This document shows positions 1 through 6,816 of a stretch of 41,970 nt of DNA, one piece after another; the first letter of the stretch is position 1, and each line of letters opens with the position of its first letter. This DNA comes from a virus. Both the position numbers and the translations under genes were made by a program. The stretch lies in IMG/VR virus record IMGVR_UViG_3300042556_001650, positions 1 through 41,970 of that record; one strand, written 5' to 3'. The notes beneath the pieces were generated by a model. The model had not been told where the DNA came from. It saw only the letters and a program-made list of their open reading frames with translations, and did not search any database.

Positions 1-61
1 GCGGCATCCTTCCACACGCCCATAGCGCGATCAACGGCTAAGTGCCGCCCCGTGTACAACT

Positions 62-127
62 TACGGAATCCTACGGACTGGGTGCGGAATTGTGTTGACA
101 TTTGTCCGTAGGATTCCGTAGGATTCC
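62..127. promoter_or_regulatory. Operator region of the lysis-lysogeny switch
   Basis: A perfect 17-bp inverted repeat lies at 62-78 and 104-120, separated by 25 bp. Its core GTAGGATTCC is repeated directly at 108-117 and 118-127, giving three half-sites between two divergent HTH genes: the repressor on the minus strand and the Cro-like gene on the plus strand. The arrangement fits binding sites for one or both regulators. The same sites recur at 41701-41766 in the overlapping end. Which protein binds which site cannot be read from the sequence. Confidence 0.7.
95..124 (+). promoter_or_regulatory. Candidate early promoter for the Cro-like gene
   Basis: A perfect TTGACA at 95-100 is followed after 18 bp by TAGGAT at 119-124, which matches four of six positions of the sigma70 -10 box. 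The -10 lies inside the operator half-sites, so a bound regulator would block it. Transcription would begin close to 131, at or next to the ATG at 132, which suggests a leaderless message. An alternative -10, the earlier TAGGAT at 109-114, is only 8 bp from the -35 and is too close. Confidence 0.5.
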
Positions 128-131
128 ATCC

Positions 132-347
132 ATGGCACTGCAGCACTTGCGCGAGTCGCGTGGATGGACTCAGCGGCGGCTCTCCGCTGAGTCGGGCATC
201 CCTGCGGACGTGATTTCCACCATCGAGACCGGCCGGGTCAAGAACCCCACCTGGCGCACGGTCCGGGCCTTGGCCGCCGCGCTCGAGGTCGAGCCCGACG
301 CCCTGTTCACCGACGCCAGTGTGGCCCCTGAGCGGGCCAGCGCCTAG
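132..347 (+). CDS. Cro-like XRE-family HTH regulator
   Basis: A 71-residue protein that is almost entirely one helix-turn-helix domain of the HTH_3/XRE type (residues about 3-58), with the usual order of a helix ending in GWTQ, the turn around ESGIPADVIS, and the conserved IETG after the recognition helix. Small stand-alone XRE proteins divergent from a phage repressor normally act like lambda Cro. The ATG at 132 is preferred over an upstream TTG at 102, because the upstream codons would translate the operator itself. No Shine-Dalgarno sequence precedes the ATG, in keeping with the leaderless start. A second, truncated copy lies at 41771-41970 with three silent changes and one Pro-to-Ser change. 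Confidence 0.8.
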   Translation: MALQHLRESRGWTQRRLSAESGIPADVISTIETGRVKNPTWRTVRALAAALEVEPDALFTDASVAPERASA

Positions 348-376
348 CTGCGCGGGCAGAGCGAAGGTTCCGGCGA

Positions 377-856
377 ATGGACATCGACATGGACCCGGTC
401 AGCGTACGCGCGGTCGAGCAGAAGCGGGCGTTGTGCGCCACGCTCGACGGCGCCCGTCGTCCCCTCAAGGCGATCGCCGACATCGTCGGCGTGGCGCCGC
501 AGACGCTCTGCGCGTGGCGCGACGAGACGGTCGACGCGCACATGCCCTCGGCGCGCATCCCGGCCATCCTCGCCGCCGCGCCCGAGGACGACAGCCTGGT
601 CCGCTACTGGGCCAGCCTGCAGAACCGCACGGTGGTCGCGCTGCCGAGCGCGGGCATTGCGCCGGCCGATGTGCTGCAGCTCGCGGAGCTGGCCGGCGCC
701 TTCGCCGCGCTCCTGCAGTGCCAGGTTGAGTGTGCGAAGGACGGGCGCTGGACGGCGCGCGAAGTCGAGCAGCTCCGGCCCATCGCCCATGAACTCGCCG
801 CCCGTGCCCTCGCGCATCTGGCGTACGCCGAGCGCGCTGTGGGGAGGCCCGTATGA
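377..856 (+). CDS. Putative CII-like phage regulatory protein
   Basis: A 159-residue protein. Residues about 15-50 form a plausible HTH (AIADIVGVAPQTLCAWRDE). The rest is helical with a DGRWTAREVE segment near the C-terminus, a layout that resembles the CII (CP76) regulators of P2/186-type phages. It is the second gene of the rightward operon, 29 bp behind the Cro-like gene and overlapping the next by ATGA, which is where a CII-type activator or early regulator would sit. Resemblance is by domain layout only. It could be another early DNA-binding protein. An in-frame ATG at 389 is an alternative start. Confidence 0.5.
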   Translation: MDIDMDPVSVRAVEQKRALCATLDGARRPLKAIADIVGVAPQTLCAWRDETVDAHMPSARIPAILAAAPEDDSLVRYWASLQNRTVVALPSAGIAPADVLQLAELAGAFAALLQCQVECAKDGRWTAREVEQLRPIAHELAARALAHLAYAERAVGRPV

Positions 857-1107
857 GCTATCAGCCGGTCCGTCTCGCTGACCTGCCGGATGTCCTGACC
901 GACCGCGATCTGTGCGCGCTGCTGCAGGTCTCGCCGCGCTGGGCGGAAGTGCAGCGCCGTGACGCCAAGAAGGCGGGCGTGGCGCCGAACCTGCCCGCGA
1001 CGATCCCCGGCATCACGCAGCCGCGCTACCGGCGCGAAGACGTCGCGTACTGGCTGCGCACCGGGCGGAGCAGTGCGCCGGTCATCGCACATCGGAGGGT
1101 GTCATGA
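853..1107 (+). CDS. Small HTH DNA-binding protein
   Basis: An 84-residue protein with an excisionase or MerR-like wHTH look: LTDRDLCALLQVSPRW is the HTH start and PRYRREDVAYWLRTG is the typical wing and last helix, in which a site-reading Arg-Arg precedes a WL helix. It overlaps the CII-like gene by ATGA and has a strong GGGGAGG ribosome site 5 bases before the ATG. Excisionases of temperate phages often have this fold, and no other excisionase candidate is visible, so it may control integrase direction. The integrase is far away on the other strand, so that role is inference. Confidence 0.5.
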   Translation: MSYQPVRLADLPDVLTDRDLCALLQVSPRWAEVQRRDAKKAGVAPNLPATIPGITQPRYRREDVAYWLRTGRSSAPVIAHRRVS

Positions 1108-1445
1108 GCATCACCTTTGCCGGCAACCCGAACGAAGCCCGCCGCCTGGCCTCCAGCAAGGCGCAGATCCTCGCGGCCTTGCAGGCCGCGGGGCCGACGG
1201 GCTGCACCAATGCCGAGCTGAACGCCATCAGCTTTCGCTACGGCGGGCGCATTCACGAACTGCGGCAGCAAGGACACGTCATCGAGTCGGTCGATGAACA
1301 CGACGGCGCGTGGCGCTTCATCTTGCGCCCGTCCCCCCAGCCGGGTTCCCCCGGCTACCTGGCCAGCCTGTCCGCCGTCAATCCGACGCGCGTGGTGCTG
1401 GTCGACCCAGGCGTCCCGGCGGCAACCGGCGACCGCCTGTTCTGA
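1104..1445 (+). CDS. Winged-helix domain protein of unknown role
   Basis: A 113-residue protein. Residues 17-60 read as a winged helix: a helix SKAQILAALQAAG, then GCTNAELN, a recognition helix around RYGGRIHELRQQGHVIE, and a short wing ending in WRFIL. The pattern of sorting by a short N-terminal helix followed by RI.ELR..G matches the small HTH family often found in phages (PF14090-like). The C-terminal 35 residues are Pro- and Gly-rich and probably unstructured. Start ATG 1104 has GGAGGG four bases upstream and overlaps the preceding stop. Target unknown. Confidence 0.55.
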   Translation: MSITFAGNPNEARRLASSKAQILAALQAAGPTGCTNAELNAISFRYGGRIHELRQQGHVIESVDEHDGAWRFILRPSPQPGSPGYLASLSAVNPTRVVLVDPGVPAATGDRLF

Positions 1446-1461
1446 GACTCGGAGGAGAGTC

Positions 1462-1749
1462 ATGAGCACCCTGTCCCCCTTCGCGCAGGCCGCGCTCGAC
1501 CGCATCGGATCGCGCGACGACCTGCAGCTCCGCACCACGCTCCGGCGTGACGACGTGCATGTCTGGACGAGCGCCGACCTGCTGTCGGATCGCTACTTCA
1601 CGCTGGCCAAGATCCCCGCCGACCTCCGTGAGGCGTTCGGCTGGGACGACGAGGTCGTCACGCGCAGCCTGGTCGACGCCGAAGCCGCCCACGAGGCGAT
1701 GGTGGCCCGTGTCCAGCGGATGCTCGACGCGCAGCGGGTGTCGGCGTGA
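1462..1749 (+). CDS. Hypothetical protein, 95 residues
   Basis: Not recognised. The reading frame is open further upstream, but the ATG at 1462 has a very good GGAGGAG site and begins just after the previous gene, so I take it as the start. The protein is acidic and mostly helical, with an ALDRIGSRDDLQLR start and a helical C-terminus (AEAAHEAMVARVQRMLDAQ) that could form a coiled coil. It shares its stop codon with the GTG of the next small gene, so it belongs to the same early operon. Confidence 0.6.
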   Translation: MSTLSPFAQAALDRIGSRDDLQLRTTLRRDDVHVWTSADLLSDRYFTLAKIPADLREAFGWDDEVVTRSLVDAEAAHEAMVARVQRMLDAQRVSA

Positions 1750-1892
1750 GCGGGCGCTTCCTGACCTTCTGGTGCTGGCTGGGCGGGCACGGCGAACCCC
1801 TCTGGCACAGCGGTCCCAAGGGGCCGTCGTGGCGCTGCCCGGATTGTCAGCGTGTCCGCGTCTCCCCGGTGCTGCGGGAGTTGGCGCGATGA
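1746..1892 (+). CDS. Small single-knuckle zinc-binding protein, 48 residues
   Basis: A 48-residue frame starting with GTG that overlaps the previous stop by GTGA and the next start by ATGA, the coupling used throughout this operon. It is Trp-rich at the start (FWCWLG) and carries one CPDC knuckle; the Cys in the FWC stretch and the His residues could complete a zinc site. No other frame in 1750-1888 continues the operon, which supports it as a real gene. Function unknown. Confidence 0.5.
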   Translation: MSGRFLTFWCWLGGHGEPLWHSGPKGPSWRCPDCQRVRVSPVLRELAR

Positions 1893-2110
1893 GGGGCGAC
1901 ACGTTGACCCCGAGCGCCTGGCGCCTCGAACAGGACACGCGCGAGATCGATGCGGCCCCGGTGCGGGTGCCGTGTGAGCAGTGCGGGCGGGAGTTCCCGC
2001 TCGCGCAGGAAGACGCCGCCGACGAGACCCGCCTGTGTGTGGCGTGTGTGCGGGCGGTGGCGCGGGCTCCACTGGTGATTCCGGTGTGGCCGGAAGACCT
2101 GTGGTTCTAG
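1889..2110 (+). CDS. Small zinc-ribbon protein, 73 residues
   Basis: The ATG at 1889 overlaps the TGA of the 48-residue gene. The protein has two CxxC knuckles, CEQC and CVAC, spaced about 20 residues apart, as in zinc ribbons that bind nucleic acid or RNA polymerase. The C-terminal tail is short, hydrophobic and ends in WPEDLWF. Position before a hairpin at 2118-2149 suggests it ends the first early transcription unit. No specific family recognised. Confidence 0.55.
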   Translation: MRGDTLTPSAWRLEQDTREIDAAPVRVPCEQCGREFPLAQEDAADETRLCVACVRAVARAPLVIPVWPEDLWF

Positions 2111-2117
2111 ACAACAC

Positions 2118-2153
2118 GAGCCGGGTGGGCGGCAACCCGATCCCGGCTCTTTC
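2118..2153 (+). terminator. Possible terminator or attenuator hairpin
   Basis: GAGCCGGG at 2118-2125 pairs perfectly with CCCGGCTC at 2142-2149, and the 3' arm runs into CTTTC. The U tract is short, so termination may be partial. It lies in a 62-bp gap, one of the few gaps in the early operon, between the zinc-ribbon gene and a gene with a fresh ribosome site. Confidence 0.45.
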
Positions 2154-2172
2154 TCAGCGGAGGAGCTGAGTC

Positions 2173-2457
2173 ATGCAGACCAACGACAACACCATCCAGC
2201 GTATCACGACGACCGAGATCGAGACACAGATGATGACCGATCTGACCACCGCCCTGATCGATCAGGGCCTCGCGGCGGGCCTGATGGGCCTCGCCTTCAC
2301 CTACGGCGTCAGCATCGACGCCCGGCTGAAGTACGACGTGCCGGCGGTCGCCGCGCTGCGCCTGCTCACCAGCCTGCCGCCGCAGGTCACGGTCGGGGAA
2401 GTCGTCGCCCGCCTGCAGGCCCGCGCCATCACCCTCGCGCCCGTGGAGGTGATGTGA
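2173..2457 (+). CDS. Hypothetical protein, 94 residues
   Basis: Not recognised. The start ATG at 2173 is preceded by GGAGGAG. The protein is helical, Thr-rich at the N-terminus, with a short Gly/Ala-rich hydrophobic stretch (LAAGLMGLAFTYGVSI) that is too polar at its ends to call a membrane helix. It overlaps the following SSB-like gene (TGATG), so it is probably made in step with the replication module. Confidence 0.55.
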   Translation: MQTNDNTIQRITTTEIETQMMTDLTTALIDQGLAAGLMGLAFTYGVSIDARLKYDVPAVAALRLLTSLPPQVTVGEVVARLQARAITLAPVEVM

Positions 2458-2957
2458 TGCCCATCACCGCGAGAGAACCCGAGAGCAAGTTCACGCCGGC
2501 GCCCGAGGGGCTGTTCCTGGCGGCCTGCTGCGATGTCGTCGACCTCGGCATGGTCGATGACGGCTTCGGCATCAAGCACAAGGTCGAGATTTGGTGGCAG
2601 CTCGACGAGCGCAACACCGAGACCGGCGCACGGTTCACCGTGCGCAAGCGGTACACCAACTCGCTGCACGAGAAGGCCGCGCTCCGCAAGGACCTGGAGA
2701 TGTGGCGCGGGCGGAAGTTCAACGCCGAGGAGTTGCGCGGGTTCGACCTCGAGAAGCTGCTCGGCGTGCCGTGCCAGCTCCAGACCGTGCACAAGACGAC
2801 CGACGACGGCAAGACGTTCTGCAACGTCGGGGCGGTCATCACCGCGCGTGGGCAGCGCCTCGAGGTCGAGGCATTCACGCGCCACAAGGACCGCCAGCCG
2901 GCGTCCAACGGCCCCTCGCACAGCAGCCCGGTCGACGACGACCCGATCCCGTTCTAG
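2457..2957 (+). CDS. SSB-like / OB-fold ssDNA-binding protein
   Basis: A 166-residue protein that begins with the phage OB-fold pattern (LFLAACCDVVDLG, KVEIWWQLD, GARFTVRKRYT) and ends in the acidic tail DDDPIPF (residues 160-166), which closely resembles the protein-docking tip of bacterial SSBs (DDDIPF). The tail in SSBs recruits replication and repair enzymes. An overall sequence match to Escherichia coli SSB is not apparent, so this is likely one of the divergent phage ssDNA-binding or recombination proteins. It heads the replication block and is followed by an exonuclease, a common pairing in phage recombination modules. Confidence 0.7.
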   Translation: MPITAREPESKFTPAPEGLFLAACCDVVDLGMVDDGFGIKHKVEIWWQLDERNTETGARFTVRKRYTNSLHEKAALRKDLEMWRGRKFNAEELRGFDLEKLLGVPCQLQTVHKTTDDGKTFCNVGAVITARGQRLEVEAFTRHKDRQPASNGPSHSSPVDDDPIPF

Positions 2958-2966
2958 GAGGCCACC

Positions 2967-3665
2967 ATGGGATACGTCGACAGTAAGTTTCGTCCGTGGC
3001 TGATCCACGACTTCGAGACGACGGCCCGCGAGGATATCGACCAGTTCGCCGACGACATGAAGGTCGACCGGCGCCTGGTCGACCCGGAGAAGATCGCCGC
3101 CGCCAAGGCGAAGCGGATCGAGATGGCCGCCGTGGACATCGACTATGCCCGCGTCGTGTGCTCGGGGATCTGGACGAGCGACCACGAGGCGCCGTACATC
3201 CTGGCCGGCCTGACCGCCGAGAGTGAGCGCGAGCAGCTCACGGCGCTGGCCACGGCGTACGAGGACATCGTCCTCAACCGCGGGGGCGTCATCGTCGGCT
3301 TCAACAACCGGACGTACGACCTCCCGCTGGCCATGCGCCGGGCGCGTCTGCTCAACGTGCCATTCCCGCGCGTGCCGATTGACAAGTACCGCAGCAACCA
3401 GATCGTCGACCTGCTGCGGGTGCTGACGTTCGGGTACGAGATCGACCGGATGCAGTGGAAGAAGCTCGACGTCTACTGCCGGCTGCACGGCATCCATGTC
3501 GCGGACGGGGCGACCGGGGCCGAGGTGCCGGAGTTGATCGCGCGCGGGGATCTCGACGCCGTCATCGCGCACAACCTGGCCGACCTGCAGCGGTGCCATG
3601 CGCTGGCCTGCGTGCTCGGCGAGATCACCAGCCCGTTCTATGCGGCCGGTCAGGCGGTGGCGTGA
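2967..3665 (+). CDS. DnaQ-like 3'-5' exonuclease
   Basis: A 232-residue DEDD-type nuclease. The Exo I motif is HDFETT (residues 14-19), Exo II is GFNNRTYD (about 109-116) and Exo III is near the C-terminus in AHNLADLQ, with the final Asp four residues after a His where PolB-type enzymes have Tyr. These three motifs bind the two catalytic metals. Strong AGGAGG ribosome site before ATG 2967. Next to the SSB-like gene and the primase-helicase, it probably trims or proofreads replication or recombination intermediates. No polymerase domain is attached and none is seen elsewhere in the genome, apart from the Prim-Pol domain. Confidence 0.8.
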   Translation: MGYVDSKFRPWLIHDFETTAREDIDQFADDMKVDRRLVDPEKIAAAKAKRIEMAAVDIDYARVVCSGIWTSDHEAPYILAGLTAESEREQLTALATAYEDIVLNRGGVIVGFNNRTYDLPLAMRRARLLNVPFPRVPIDKYRSNQIVDLLRVLTFGYEIDRMQWKKLDVYCRLHGIHVADGATGAEVPELIARGDLDAVIAHNLADLQRCHALACVLGEITSPFYAAGQAVA

Positions 3666-4171
3666 TGAATGCCCTCCACAGCAAGGCCACACCGGAGTGG
3701 TACACGCCCGTCGAGTACGTCGAGGCCGCCCGTCGCGTGATGGGTGGGATCGACCTCGACCCGGCGTCGTGCGCGCTGGCCAACCTGACCGTCAAGGCGG
3801 CCCGGTTCTTCAACAAGGACGATGACGGGCTGGCGCAGTCGTGGTCCGGGCGCGTGTTCCTGAACCCGCCGGGTGGGCTGGTGCGCGAGTTCTGGCGCAC
3901 GCTGCTGGCCGAAACCAGCCCGGGCCGTGGCGTGCGCGAGGCCATCTGGATCGGCTACTCGCTTCAGCAGTTGCAGACGCTCCAGACGGCCGACACGTTC
4001 GGCCCGCTGGAGATGGCCGACGCGATCTGCGTCCCGCGTCGCCGGATCGCCTTCATCGACGCGACCGGCAAGCCGTCCAAGTCGCCGACGCACGCGAACT
4101 ACATCGCGTACATCGGCCCAGACGCGCAGTTGTTCCGCGACGTGTTCCGCCCCTTCGGGGAGGTGCGGTGA
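3665..4171 (+). CDS. Phage Dam-like DNA N6-adenine methyltransferase
   Basis: A 168-residue protein of the phage DNA adenine methylase family (PF05869-like): WYTPVEYVEAARR, the SAM-region DLDPASC, WSGRVFLNPPGG and a late PRRRIAF. Members methylate adenine in short sites and often protect phage DNA from restriction or mark replication. The usual motif is NPPY/W/F; here it reads NPPG at residues 67-70, so the aromatic residue that stacks on the flipped adenine is not at the expected place. It may be supplied elsewhere or activity may be altered. Start ATG 3665 overlaps the exonuclease stop. Confidence 0.75.
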   Translation: MNALHSKATPEWYTPVEYVEAARRVMGGIDLDPASCALANLTVKAARFFNKDDDGLAQSWSGRVFLNPPGGLVREFWRTLLAETSPGRGVREAIWIGYSLQQLQTLQTADTFGPLEMADAICVPRRRIAFIDATGKPSKSPTHANYIAYIGPDAQLFRDVFRPFGEVR

Positions 4172-4446
4172 TGGACTACCAGGAACTCCTCAACCGCACC
4201 GCTGATCCCTCCGGCCGTCAGACGCCGGTGCCGCCCGCCTGGCCGGAGTTTGCGTATCCGGCCAGCATCGACGTCGCCGCCAACCAGCGCGGCATGACCC
4301 TCCGGGACCACTTCGCCGGGCTGGCCCTGCAGGCCATGCTCGCGCGGGGGGCCGACATCACCACGCGCGGCCGGCAGTACGTCTGTCAGGAGGCGTACGT
4401 CCTGGCCGACCTGATGCTCAAGGCGCGCGAAGGGCGGGAGCTGTGA
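4171..4446 (+). CDS. Hypothetical protein, 91 residues
   Basis: Not recognised by family. The centre has the pattern GMTLRDHFAGLALQAMLA and the C-terminus reads EAYVLADLMLKAREGREL. Short phage proteins with a GMTLRDYFA-like segment followed by a helical A.ADAML tail are common among environmental phages and prophages, mostly annotated as unknown. ATG 4171 overlaps the methylase TGA, so it is translated with it. Confidence 0.6.
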   Translation: MDYQELLNRTADPSGRQTPVPPAWPEFAYPASIDVAANQRGMTLRDHFAGLALQAMLARGADITTRGRQYVCQEAYVLADLMLKAREGREL

Positions 4447-4910
4447 GCCTCCCGCCCCACATCGAGCAGACGCTCACCGACATCGCTGCCCAGCGCGCAC
4501 GGCTCGACGAGGCCGAGCGCGTGCTGCGCCTCCTCTATGCGCCGGCCGGGCACGTTGCCCTTGCCTCAGTCCGCCCGTCCGGGCGCCGGCCTGCGCCAGA
4601 GGTGCCCACGCCGTCACGGGTCGCCACGCCCGTGGCGGCGGCCCGCCCGCGCGCGAAGGTCAAGCCGGCAGCCGCGCCGTCGGCCTCCCGGACGGGGCAG
4701 TGGGACGGCGAGGTGCGGGACGCGCTGGCCCTCGCGCCGGCCACCGGCGTGACCGTGACCGAGATCGCGCGCCGCCTGGTGTCGCCCAACGCGCCGAAGG
4801 CCGACCTCGAGCAGATGGTGCAGCGCGTGTGGGGCGCCCTGCAGCGGTTCTGTGCGGCGGGGGAGGCGGTCAGGGATGGCCGGCACTACCGGCGTGCGGA
4901 GGCCGCGTGA
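4443..4910 (+). CDS. Hypothetical protein with coiled coil and winged-helix-like C-terminus
   Basis: A 155-residue protein in three parts: a helical N-terminus (about 5-38, HIEQTLTDIAAQRARLDEAE) likely to be a coiled coil, a Pro/Ala/Arg-rich linker (about 45-85), and a C-terminal domain with VTVTEIARRL, QRVWGALQRF and GRHYRRA that looks like a winged helix. A tethered DNA-binding domain is the simplest reading. GTG start at 4443 is set by the GTGA overlap with the preceding stop. Role in replication is possible from position only. Confidence 0.55.
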   Translation: MSLPPHIEQTLTDIAAQRARLDEAERVLRLLYAPAGHVALASVRPSGRRPAPEVPTPSRVATPVAAARPRAKVKPAAAPSASRTGQWDGEVRDALALAPATGVTVTEIARRLVSPNAPKADLEQMVQRVWGALQRFCAAGEAVRDGRHYRRAEAA

Positions 4911-5182
4911 TGTCGCTCCGTCAGGGGTACGACTGGCACAGTCGCCGCCTCACCGTGTCGCTGTATCGCGATGCGGCGCCCAACGCCATCAGCCTCTTGC
5001 GGGCCGACGCCACGCTGGTCCCGGTCCTCGGGTCGCTCGAGTTGGATCTCGCCATCGGCGGGCTGCATCTCCTGCTGTCGGTGGTCTACCGGCCCGAAGC
5101 CGTCGATGCCTTCCTGGCCGACATGCAGGCCCGCCTCCGTGTCCTCGACCAGGAGCGCGGGATCGACGGGGAGGCGGCATGA
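4910..5182 (+). CDS. Hypothetical protein, 90 residues
   Basis: Not recognised. A small, mostly beta-then-helix protein with a hydrophobic centre (LELDLAIGGLHLLLSVVY) that is amphipathic rather than a clean membrane span, and a helical C-terminal end (VDAFLADMQARLRVLDQE). It sits directly before the primase-helicase gene and overlaps it by ATGA, so co-production with the replication enzymes is likely. ATG 4910 overlaps the upstream TGA. Confidence 0.55.
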   Translation: MSLRQGYDWHSRRLTVSLYRDAAPNAISLLRADATLVPVLGSLELDLAIGGLHLLLSVVYRPEAVDAFLADMQARLRVLDQERGIDGEAA

Positions 5183-6816
5183 GCCTCACGCCCCTGCAGT
5201 GGGCTGAGGCGTATTTGGCGCGGGGGCTCCGGCCCCTGCCCGCCGCCAAGGGCACGAAGTTTCCTCGCGTCCCGTGGACGCCGTACCAGGAGGCCCCGCC
5301 GTCCCTCGAGCAGGTCCGCGCGTGGTGGACCGAAACGCCCGAGGACGGGATTGCCTTGGTGGTCGGCGCCCAGTCCGAACTGCTCGTCGTCGACCTCGAC
5401 GGCGGGGAAGCGGCCGAGCGTCTCCTGACCGAGCGCGGCATCCATTTGCCGCATGCCGCCCCGCGTGTCCGTACGCGCCACGGCTGGCATGTGTACCTGC
5501 GCAGCACCGTCCCGGTGCCCGATCGGATCGCCCTGTTCTCCTCCGAGGTGCCGAAGGCCCAGGTCGACATCCGGGGGCAGGGCATCGTCATCGCCCCGCC
5601 GTCGGTGCATCCCAGCGGCCACGTGTACCAGTGGGAGACGCCGCTCCCTCCGTTCCACGACACGCCGCTCCCGCTGGCCCCGCCGCTCCTGATCGACGCC
5701 CTGCGGGCGCAGGCCCGCGCCAGCGTCTCCGGGGGCCTCATCGCGCGCGACCCCGCGGCCGAGGGCTGGGTGTCCTCGGCGCTCCGCAACGGCGCCCCTG
5801 CCGGCCAGCGCAACGTCACATGCGCCCGCCTGGCCGGGTACCTGCTCGGCAAGGGCCTCCCCGAAGATGTCGTCGAGACCATGCTCCTCGGCTTCGCGGC
5901 CCGGTGCGTCCCGTCCCTGCCCGACCGCGAAGTCACCCGCGCCGTGCAGTCGGTCGCCCGCCGGGAACGGGCCAGCGGGTCGACCGAGGTGCCCGGACAC
6001 GCCGTCCACATCGGCGCCCTGGTGCAGGCCGTCAAGGCCAGCTATGCCGACGGCCCCACGCCGTTCCTCGAGACCCCGCTCCCGACGCTGAACCTGTACC
6101 TCGAAGGCGGGTTCTCGCCGGGCGAACTGATCTACGTCGGCGCTCGGCCCGGCGTCGGGAAGTCGGCGCTCGCGTTGCAGGTCGCCAAGCATGCCGCCGA
6201 GCGCGGCAGCTCGGTCCTGGTCATCAATGCCGAGATGAAGAACCGGATGTCGGCCCAGCGCCTCCTCGCGCAGGAGAGCCGGGTGGGCGCCGGCGTCATC
6301 AAGCGGGGCACGTTCTCGACCGACCAGTGGCGCACCTTCGAGGGCGCGGTGCAGGCCCTCAGCAAGTTGCCCATCTGGTTCGCGGACGACGCCTACACCC
6401 TCGAACAGATCAGCGCCATCGTCGCGCAGGCCACCAGTCTCGGCCTCATCGTCGTCGACTACCTGCAGCTCCTCAAGGCGACCGCCGGCATCCGGGAGCG
6501 CCGGCATCAGGTCGAGGACTTGAGCAAGGGCCTGCAGCGCCTCGCCCACACCTACGACGTCCCCGTCCTGGCGCTGTCGTCCCTGTCGCGTCCCGCCAAC
6601 GGTGGCGCGCCCACCCTCGCGTCCCTGCGGGAGTCCGGGGAGCTCGAGCACGACGCCGACACCGTCCTCCTGCTGCACCGCGACGAGCACGACGACACGC
6701 CCTACCACCAGGGCAAGACCGAACTGACCATCGCCAAGGCGCGGAGCGGGCGCCTCGGGAAGATCGACCTCTACTTTTCCGGCGAGGCCCAGACCTTCGC
6801 CGAGGCGGTGATGTGA
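5179..6816 (+). CDS. Prim-Pol / DnaB-type helicase fusion
   Basis: A 545-residue replicative enzyme. Residues 1-180 form a bifunctional primase/polymerase domain (PF09250 type): the acidic metal motif is VVDLDGG (about 71-77), followed by GWHVYLRS and GIVIAPPSVHPSG. A helical linker follows (about 185-275, GQRNVTCARLAGYLL). The C-terminal part is a RecA-fold DnaB helicase with Walker A GARPGVGKS (about 321-329), an NAEM switch (DnaB ExE-like), Walker B VVDYLQLL (about 424-431) and a late DADTVLLLHRD. It should unwind the fork and prime synthesis in one polypeptide. Start ATG 5179 follows GGGGAGG and overlaps the previous gene; a longer open frame upstream is out of register with that site. 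No stand-alone primase or helicase is present. Confidence 0.88.
   Translation: MSLTPLQWAEAYLARGLRPLPAAKGTKFPRVPWTPYQEAPPSLEQVRAWWTETPEDGIALVVGAQSELLVVDLDGGEAAERLLTERGIHLPHAAPRVRTRHGWHVYLRSTVPVPDRIALFSSEVPKAQVDIRGQGIVIAPPSVHPSGHVYQWETPLPPFHDTPLPLAPPLLIDALRAQARASVSGGLIARDPAAEGWVSSALRNGAPAGQRNVTCARLAGYLLGKGLPEDVVETMLLGFAARCVPSLPDREVTRAVQSVARRERASGSTEVPGHAVHIGALVQAVKASYADGPTPFLETPLPTLNLYLEGGFSPGELIYVGARPGVGKSALALQVAKHAAERGSSVLVINAEMKNRMSAQRLLAQESRVGAGVIKRGTFSTDQWRTFEGAVQALSKLPIWFADDAYTLEQISAIVAQATSLGLIVVDYLQLLKATAGIRERRHQVEDLSKGLQRLAHTYDVPVLALSSLSRPANGGAPTLASLRESGELEHDADTVLLLHRDEHDDTPYHQGKTELTIAKARSGRLGKIDLYFSGEAQTFAEAVM

Larger units (their letters stand above)
1..331. repeat. Left copy of the terminal overlap (contig closes into a circle)
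   Basis: These bases recur at 41640-41970 with five substitutions, at 128, 191, 203, 206 and 327. The copy starts two bases outside the repressor start codon and stops inside the Cro-like gene, so its edges ignore gene borders. That is what an assembly overrun around a circle looks like, rather than a packaged terminal repeat. The implied unit length is about 41,639 bp. Confidence 0.85.

Noticed and set aside
1-331. Direct terminal repeats of a T7-like linear genome
   Set aside because: The ends cut genes, differ at five places and start at no biologically sensible border, so circle overrun is the simpler reading.
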